Assembly: GCA_946539635.1 (NCBI GenBank)
Contig: CAMNHS010000001.1
Location: 1-29,919 of the forward strand
Direction of reading: 5' to 3'
DNA from: an uncultured Prevotellaceae bacterium
GTDB taxonomy: Bacteria; Bacteroidota; Bacteroidia; Bacteroidales; Bacteroidaceae
DNA length: 29,919 nucleotides
Part shown: piece by piece, positions 24,283 to 29,919 of the stretch
Position numbering within the stretch: the first letter of the stretch is position 1
Layout of the letters: each line of letters starts with the position of its first letter
Program-made: the position numbers and the translations under genes
Notes under the pieces: model-generated
What the model was told of the DNA's origin: nothing
Seen by the model: the letters and a program-made list of their open reading frames with translations, nothing else
Databases searched by the model: none

Positions 24283-25387
24283 CGATCCCTACAGTAGTGC
24301 CCGTGCTGGTGTTCTCACGACAGATCATGGTGAAATTCGTACTCCCATCTTCATGCCTGTGGGTACTGTCGGCTCCGTAAAGGCTGTTCATTTCGAGGAA
24401 CTGCGCCGTCAGGTGAAGGCTCAGATAATATTGGGCAATACCTATCACCTGTATTTGCGTCCGGGGATGGATATCCTGCGAAAGGCTGGCGGCTTACATC
24501 AGTTTATAGGGTGGGAGAGACCTATCCTGACGGACTCTGGCGGTTTTCAAGTGTTTTCTCTTACGGGTATTCGTAAGTTGACGGAGGAAGGATGCGAGTT
24601 CCGCAGCCATATAGATGGCTCGAAGCATATCTTCACCCCTGAGAATGTTATGGATACCGAGCGTACTATTGGTGCCGATATTATCATGGCCCTCGATGAG
24701 TGTGCTCCAGGACAGAGTGACTGGCAATATGCCCGCAAGTCGTTGGATCTGACACATAGGTGGTTGGATCGTTGTATCAAGCGTTTCAACGAAACAGAAC
24801 CGCTTTACGGCTACAAGCAATCCCTGTTCCCAATAGTACAAGGCTGTGCATTTAAGGATTTGCGTCAGGAGTCAGCAAAGTATATTGCCGACAAGGGATG
24901 TGACGGTAATGCCATCGGCGGTCTGGCAGTAGGAGAACCAACGGAGGTGATGTATGAAATGGTGGAAGTGGTAAATGAGATTCTGCCAAAAGACAAACCA
25001 CGTTACCTTATGGGGGTCGGTACTCCTTGGAATATTCTTGAGAACATAGAACGCGGTGTGGATATGTTCGATTGTGTTATGCCAACGCGAAACGGACGTA
25101 ATGCTATGCTATTCACATACGAAGGTACTATAAACATGAAGAACAAAAAGTGGGAAGACGACTTCACACCGATTGACTCGGATGGTTGCGATATTGACAG
25201 GATTACTACGAAAGCATATTTGCACCATCTTTTCAAAGCACAGGAATATCTTGCATTACAGATTGCCTCCATACATAATCTGGCTTTCTATTTACGACTC
25301 GTGGGTGATGCCCGTGAGCACATAATAAAAGGTGATTTCACACAATGGAAGAAAAGCATTATAGAGAATATGCAACGAAGGCGATAA
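24260..25387 (+). CDS. tgt: tRNA-guanine transglycosylase
   Basis: Tgt exchanges guanine-34 for preQ1 in tRNAs with GUN anticodons, on the way to queuosine. The 375-residue TIM-barrel protein keeps Asp92 in DSGGFQVF and the nucleophile Asp271 in GVDMFDCVMPTR, together with GGLAVGEP near residue 214. The start must be TTG at 24260: a stop codon lies two codons upstream and no ATG occurs before MPVGTVG, while the TTG gives the normal N-terminus (KFQIQNNDPYSSARAG). In the C-terminal zinc loop only one of the three usual cysteines remains (Cys310), with Asp at the other two aligned positions; His339 is retained. It overlaps lon by 23 bases and the next gene by 43. Confidence 0.95.
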   Translation: MKFQIQNNDPYSSARAGVLTTDHGEIRTPIFMPVGTVGSVKAVHFEELRRQVKAQIILGNTYHLYLRPGMDILRKAGGLHQFIGWERPILTDSGGFQVFSLTGIRKLTEEGCEFRSHIDGSKHIFTPENVMDTERTIGADIIMALDECAPGQSDWQYARKSLDLTHRWLDRCIKRFNETEPLYGYKQSLFPIVQGCAFKDLRQESAKYIADKGCDGNAIGGLAVGEPTEVMYEMVEVVNEILPKDKPRYLMGVGTPWNILENIERGVDMFDCVMPTRNGRNAMLFTYEGTINMKNKKWEDDFTPIDSDGCDIDRITTKAYLHHLFKAQEYLALQIASIHNLAFYLRLVGDAREHIIKGDFTQWKKSIIENMQRRR

Positions 25388-26547
25388 GGGTCATCCGTAC
25401 CACGACGGAGAGAAGTAACAGACGTATTAAGAATAAATACTTCTCTCAGTTCTATCGCATCTGTCCCCGTCTGGACAGATATATCATTGGTAAGTTCATA
25501 GGCACTTATTTCTTTGCTATTGCGCTTATCATATCTCTTGCTATTGTCTTTGACTTTAATGAGAATCTTGCAAAATTCACGGAGTATAATGCTCCTTGGA
25601 AGGCCATTGTCTTTGATTATTACCTTAACTTCATACCATATTATGCTAATCTCTTCTCTCCTTTGTTTGTCTTCATTGCCGTAATATTCTTTACGTCAAA
25701 GATGGCAGGCAATTCGGAGATTATATCTATCCTTGCGGCTGGAGTGAGTTTCAAGCGTCTTATGGTGCCGTATATGGTATCGTGTGTATTTATTTCAATA
25801 TTGTCATACACCTTGGCGGCATACGTCATTCCTCATGGTACGGTGATACGTCAGAATTTTGAATCGATGTATAAGAACAACAAGAAGAACACATCGGCCG
25901 AGAATGTGCAGTTGCAGGTAGATAGAGGAGTTATCGCCTACATGCAGCACTATGATAATGTTTTCAAGAAGGGCTATGGCTTCTGTCTCGATAAGTTTGA
26001 GAATAAGAAACTTGTCTCTCACATGACAGCATCGGAGATACAGTATGACACGATATCCGACTCAAAGTATCATTGGAAGGCCACGAACTGGAAGATACGT
26101 GAGATGGCAGGTATGCGTGAGCATATCACGTCGGGTTTGACATTGGATACCTTGATACAGATGGAACCCGTTGACCTTGTGTTCTCAAAAGGCCAGCAGG
26201 AAACATTTACGTCGCCGCAGCTTTCTGAATACATCAGCAAACAGATAGATCGTGGCTCGCAGAATGTAGTGCAGTATCAGGTGGAATACCATAAGCGTAT
26301 CGCAAGTTCGTTTGCTTCCTTCATCCTTACCATCATCGGAGCATCACTGTCTTCGAGAAAGAGAAAGGGCGGCATGGGAATGTATCTCGGCTTGGGACTT
26401 GCCCTGAGCTTCCTGTATATAATGTTGCAGACGATATCATCAACGTTTGCCATCAATGCCGGTACACCGCCGATACTTGCAGCATGGGTGCCGAATATAC
26501 TCTTTGGCATCGTGGCATACTTCTGCTATAAACATGCACCGAATTAA
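25345..26547 (+). CDS. LptF/LptG (YjgP/YjgQ) family permease
   Basis: A 400-residue inner-membrane protein of the family that, with LptB, extracts lipopolysaccharide and hands it to LptC/LptA. The membrane part begins around residue 43 (RLDRYIIGKFIGTYFFAIAL). Three N-terminal helices reach to about 160, a soluble periplasmic domain spans about 165-310, and three C-terminal helices span about 315-395. KMAGNSEIISILAAGVSF near 114 is typical. The only ATG in frame is at 25345, giving a basic N-terminal extension of about 42 residues and a 43-base overlap with tgt. LptF and LptG cannot be separated with confidence here; closeness to Bacteroidales proteins labelled LptG is my impression. The next gene starts 52 bases later. 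Confidence 0.86.
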   Translation: MEEKHYREYATKAIRVIRTTTERSNRRIKNKYFSQFYRICPRLDRYIIGKFIGTYFFAIALIISLAIVFDFNENLAKFTEYNAPWKAIVFDYYLNFIPYYANLFSPLFVFIAVIFFTSKMAGNSEIISILAAGVSFKRLMVPYMVSCVFISILSYTLAAYVIPHGTVIRQNFESMYKNNKKNTSAENVQLQVDRGVIAYMQHYDNVFKKGYGFCLDKFENKKLVSHMTASEIQYDTISDSKYHWKATNWKIREMAGMREHITSGLTLDTLIQMEPVDLVFSKGQQETFTSPQLSEYISKQIDRGSQNVVQYQVEYHKRIASSFASFILTIIGASLSSRKRKGGMGMYLGLGLALSFLYIMLQTISSTFAINAGTPPILAAWVPNILFGIVAYFCYKHAPN

Positions 26548-26599
26548 AAAAACAACAGAGCTTAGATAATCATAAAATATTAAACCAAATACAAGAAAA

Positions 26600-29500
26600 A
26601 TGAAAAAGTTTCGTATTGTAGATAATATACTCGGCTGGGTGGCATTCCTTATTGCCTCCTTCGTATATTGTTCTACTATTGAACCAACGGCATCCTTTTG
26701 GGATTGTCCAGAGTTTATCACCACGGGTTACCTTTTGGAGGTTGGCCATCCCCCTGGCGCACCATTCTTCATGCTGACGGCAAATCTGTTCTCTCAGTTT
26801 GCTTCCGATGCCACACAGGTGGCTCGCATGGTGAATACGATGTCGGCTCTGTTGTCGGCTGCATGTATCCTGTTCCTCTTCTGGAGTATCACGCATCTGG
26901 TGCGCCGTCTGCTCATTGACAAGTGGGAGGAGCTGACGACCGCGAAGATGATAGCAATCGAAGCCTCTGGCTTGGTGGGAGCACTCATCTACACCTTCTC
27001 AGATACCTTCTGGTTCTCTGCTGTCGAGGGTGAGGTGTATGCTTATTCCTCTTGCTTCACAGCGGTAGTGTTCTGGCTGATATTAAAGTGGGAAGACCAT
27101 GCCGACGAGCCTGGCTCTGACCGTTGGCTAATCCTTATTACATATATGACGGGATTGTCAATAGGTGTCCATCTGCTCAACCTGTTGTGTATTCCAGCCA
27201 TCGTATTAGTATATTATTACAAAAGGTATCCCGATGCTGATCTCAAGGGTTCGCTGATAGCACTCTTCGTTTCTGTTGTCATCGTTGCTGCGGTGCTCTA
27301 TGGCGTCGTTCCCGGCATCATTACCGTTGGCGGATGGTTCGAGTTGTTCTTCGTGAACACCCTCGGCATGCCGTTCAATACCGGTGTCATTATCTACCTT
27401 ATTATATTGGTGGCTGCTGTGCTGTGGGCTATCTGGGAGACCTATGCCGACAAGTCTGTCATGCGTGGCAATGTTTCCTTCCTGCTGGCAGTAGGCATGC
27501 TGGGCATCCCATTCTATGGTTACGGATGGAGTGCTGCTGTTATTGGCGTTGTGGTACTTGCTGTACTCTATTTTTGTCTTAATTTCAAGAAGAAGGGCGT
27601 TGTCATTGTTACCAATCGCGTTAAGAACACTATGCTCTGCTGTATGCTGATGCTGATGATTGGCTATTCTACATACGCGCTGATAGTAGTACGTTCAGCA
27701 AGCAACCCTCCAATGGACCAGAACTCTCCGGAGGATATTTTCACCCTCGGCAACTACCTCTCTCGTGACCAGTATGGCGACCGTCCTCTTTTCTACGGTC
27801 AGGCATACACCTCACAGGTGGCTCTCGATATTGAGGGCAATATGTGTATTCCACGTATGAAGACAGGTGCTCCTATCTATCAGAAAGTGGAGAAACACTC
27901 TCCAGATGAGCCTGACAAATACTTTGTAGTCCGCACAAAGGATTCCTATGAATATGCGCAGAACATGCTGTTCCCACGTATGCATGACTCCGGTCATGCA
28001 CAGGCTTACGAAGACTGGATGGGTGGGGTAGAAGGTACTGTCTCTGATTATGACCGCTGCGGTCAGATAGTACAGGTGAAGATGCCTACCTTCATTGAGA
28101 ATATCCGTTTCTTCCTGTCTTATCAGTGTAACTTCATGTATTGGCGTTACTTCATGTGGAACTTCGCCGGTCGTCAGAATGACATTCAGGGCAATGGCGA
28201 ACTGGAGCATGGCAATTGGATTACCGGTTTCTCGTTCATTGACGATATGATGCTGGGCAACCAAGACCTCCTTCCTGACGAGCTGAAGGAGAACAAGGGT
28301 CACAATGTCTTTTACTGCATGCCGTTGCTGCTTGGTCTGCTGGGACTCTTCTGGCAGGCTTACAAGGGCAAGAAGGGCATTCAGCAGTTCTGGGTAGTCT
28401 TCTTCCTGTTCTTCATGACGGGTCTTGCCATTGTCATCTACCTCAATCAGACGCCTATGCAGCCCCGTGAGCGTGACTATGCCTATGCAGGTTCGTTCTA
28501 TGCTTATGCTATATGGTGTGGTATGGGTGTTGCTGCCATCATCGACCTCCTGACGAGAAAGCTTCTCAAGAATAAGGAGAATGTTGCTCTTGCAGCCGTC
28601 GTTGGTGTTGCAGCATTGCTGGTACCTGTTCAGATGGCATCGCAGACATGGGACGACCACGACCGCTCTGGCCGCTACACCTGCCGCGATTTCGGACAGA
28701 ACTACCTCAACTCCCTCCAGGAGACTGGCTATCCTATCATCTTCACAAACGGCGATAACGATACCTTCCCGCTGTGGTACAATCAGGATGTGGAGCAGGT
28801 ACGTACCGATGCCCGTGTATGTAACCTGTCGTATATCCAGACCGACTGGTATATTGACCAGATGGTTCGTCCGGCATGGAATTCTCCTTCTCTGCCTATC
28901 ACATGGCCTCGTATCGACTACTGCTCAGGCCGTAACGAATATGTCACAGTGAATCCGGAGCTGAAGAATCAGATACTGGAATACTTCAAACAAGACCCTG
29001 TTGCTGCTGCCAAGCAGTTTGGTGATGACCCGTTCGAGGTTAAGAATGTCCTTGCCCGTTGGGTACGCGGCATTGAGGATAATGACGAGATGCACTGCAT
29101 TCCAACCGATACGCTCTACCTCAACATCGACAAGGAGGCTGTCCTCAAGAGCGGCATGATGCTGCCAAAGGATTCTGCCGGCAATGTCGTTATCCCTGAG
29201 CGCATGGCAATCTCTCTTGCCGGCAAGCGCGCCCTGTATAAGGGTGACCTGATGCTGCTCGAGATGGTAGCCAACAGCAACTGGACACGTCCGCTGTATG
29301 TGGCAATGACTGTGGGTAAGGAGAACTACATGAACCTTGGTGAGAACTTCATACAGGAGGGTCTCGTCAACCGTATCACTCCGTTCCATACCGACGAGAG
29401 CAACAACTTCGACACCGAGAAGGTTTACAACAACCTCATGACGAAGTTCAGGTACGGCGGTCTGGAGAAGCCTGGTCTCTACCTCGACGAGACCGTCAGT

Positions 29501-29919
29501 CGCATGTGTGCCACCCACCGTCGCCTCTTTGGCACGCTGCTGCTCCACCTCATTCAGGAGGGCAAGCTCGACAAGGCCAAGAAGGCTGTTGCCTATGCCG
29601 AGAAGGTTATTCCTACGTACAATGTTCCGATGACATACATGAGCGGCGGTGCCGACTTTGCCGAGGCTTACTATGAGCTTGGCATGAACAAGAAGGCCGA
29701 GGAAACTCTCGATGCTATGTGGAAGACTTGCACACAGTATCTCAGGTACTACCTCTCTCTGCCGCAGAATCGTTTCATGTCGTCACAGCGCGATTGCATG
29801 TATAACCTTTATATCATGCAGCGCTTCTGCGAGATAGCATCTCCATACAACAAGGCTCTCGCAGACAAGATGACTCAGAGTCTCAACCAACTCATCGCAG
29901 CCTATCAGGGTCGCGGTGG
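26600..29919 (+). CDS. DUF2723 (GT-C-like) membrane protein, 3' end beyond window
   Basis: An open frame of at least 1106 codons from the ATG at 26600 with no stop before the edge. It belongs to the large Bacteroidota DUF2723 family, which is related to polytopic GT-C glycosyltransferases and has been labelled glycosyltransferase family 117; substrate and acceptor are unknown to me. Visible traits are a first membrane helix (about 10-24), the acidic motif FWDCPEF (Asp35, Glu38) and GHPPGAPF near residue 50, which fits a GT-C catalytic loop. About ten further hydrophobic segments reach to roughly residue 680, followed by a large soluble C-terminal part with TPR-like helices near the end. A role in surface glycan or protein O-glycosylation is inference. 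The 52-base upstream gap has no clear promoter. Confidence 0.88.
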   Translation, partial: MKKFRIVDNILGWVAFLIASFVYCSTIEPTASFWDCPEFITTGYLLEVGHPPGAPFFMLTANLFSQFASDATQVARMVNTMSALLSAACILFLFWSITHLVRRLLIDKWEELTTAKMIAIEASGLVGALIYTFSDTFWFSAVEGEVYAYSSCFTAVVFWLILKWEDHADEPGSDRWLILITYMTGLSIGVHLLNLLCIPAIVLVYYYKRYPDADLKGSLIALFVSVVIVAAVLYGVVPGIITVGGWFELFFVNTLGMPFNTGVIIYLIILVAAVLWAIWETYADKSVMRGNVSFLLAVGMLGIPFYGYGWSAAVIGVVVLAVLYFCLNFKKKGVVIVTNRVKNTMLCCMLMLMIGYSTYALIVVRSASNPPMDQNSPEDIFTLGNYLSRDQYGDRPLFYGQAYTSQVALDIEGNMCIPRMKTGAPIYQKVEKHSPDEPDKYFVVRTKDSYEYAQNMLFPRMHDSGHAQAYEDWMGGVEGTVSDYDRCGQIVQVKMPTFIENIRFFLSYQCNFMYWRYFMWNFAGRQNDIQGNGELEHGNWITGFSFIDDMMLGNQDLLPDELKENKGHNVFYCMPLLLGLLGLFWQAYKGKKGIQQFWVVFFLFFMTGLAIVIYLNQTPMQPRERDYAYAGSFYAYAIWCGMGVAAIIDLLTRKLLKNKENVALAAVVGVAALLVPVQMASQTWDDHDRSGRYTCRDFGQNYLNSLQETGYPIIFTNGDNDTFPLWYNQDVEQVRTDARVCNLSYIQTDWYIDQMVRPAWNSPSLPITWPRIDYCSGRNEYVTVNPELKNQILEYFKQDPVAAAKQFGDDPFEVKNVLARWVRGIEDNDEMHCIPTDTLYLNIDKEAVLKSGMMLPKDSAGNVVIPERMAISLAGKRALYKGDLMLLEMVANSNWTRPLYVAMTVGKENYMNLGENFIQEGLVNRITPFHTDESNNFDTEKVYNNLMTKFRYGGLEKPGLYLDETVSRMCATHRRLFGTLLLHLIQEGKLDKAKKAVAYAEKVIPTYNVPMTYMSGGADFAEAYYELGMNKKAEETLDAMWKTCTQYLRYYLSLPQNRFMSSQRDCMYNLYIMQRFCEIASPYNKALADKMTQSLNQLIAAYQGRG

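Noticed and set aside
27812..28660. Long antisense ORF inside the DUF2723 gene
   Set aside because: The plus-strand frame is a continuous, recognisable membrane protein; the antisense product is low-complexity shadow sequence.
1..29919. CRISPR array, insertion sequence, prophage or defence island
   Set aside because: No repeat-spacer pattern, transposase, integrase or known defence protein was found; nearly all frames are conserved housekeeping genes.

Overview
The window looks like a chromosomal core region of a Bacteroidales bacterium, most likely Prevotella or a close relative (Prevotellaceae). Supporting evidence is Bacteroidota-type promoters (TTTG, about 19-20 bases, then TAnnTTTG), adjacent porU and porV genes of the type IX secretion system (T9SS), ribosomal-protein and Tgt sequences of Bacteroidales character, and the absence of strong Shine-Dalgarno sites. 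No tRNA, rRNA, CRISPR array, transposase, phage gene or toxin-antitoxin pair was seen.

Layout. (1) 1-3134, plus strand: a translation block rplM-rpsI-rpsB-tsf, with structured RNA before rplM and before rpsB, closed by a strong intrinsic terminator. (2) 3191-8612, plus strand: a FAH-family hydrolase overlapping porU (T9SS sortase), followed by porV (its outer-membrane partner). A shared bidirectional terminator lies at 8708-8748. (3) 16586-8770, minus strand: a tightly packed seven-gene run, etfB-etfA-acyl-CoA dehydrogenase-CPA2 antiporter-small MerR regulator-HIT protein-manA, with a good promoter in front of etfB. (4) 16734-18274: a NUDIX hydrolase (plus) and a bile-acid/sodium symporter family transporter (minus) that collide tail to tail. 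(5) 18375 to the right edge, plus strand: a chain from one excellent promoter, ftsY-rimO-HU-membrane HU-lon-tgt-lptF/G-type permease-DUF2723 membrane protein. Most of its genes overlap or are only a few bases apart, and the last gene runs off the window.

How the genes fit together. Blocks 1 and 5 serve growth: ribosome synthesis, elongation, ribosome and tRNA modification, membrane targeting of proteins, nucleoid proteins and protein quality control. Block 2 and the LptF/G-like gene serve export to the outer membrane and cell surface. Block 3 joins flavin-based acyl-CoA redox chemistry to a cation/proton antiporter and ends with sugar-phosphate isomerisation.

Most of the window is ordinary conserved housekeeping DNA, and I do not see a clear-cut new defence or mobile system. 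The items most worth a second look are the HU-domain protein with a transmembrane helix and no intercalating proline, placed between a normal HU and Lon; the structured RNAs in front of rplM and rpsB; the acyl-CoA dehydrogenase/EtfAB set with group-2 (bifurcating-type) EtfB motifs coupled to an unusual antiporter; a four-unit heptamer repeat that supplies the manA stop codon; and a TTG-started Tgt lacking most of its zinc site.
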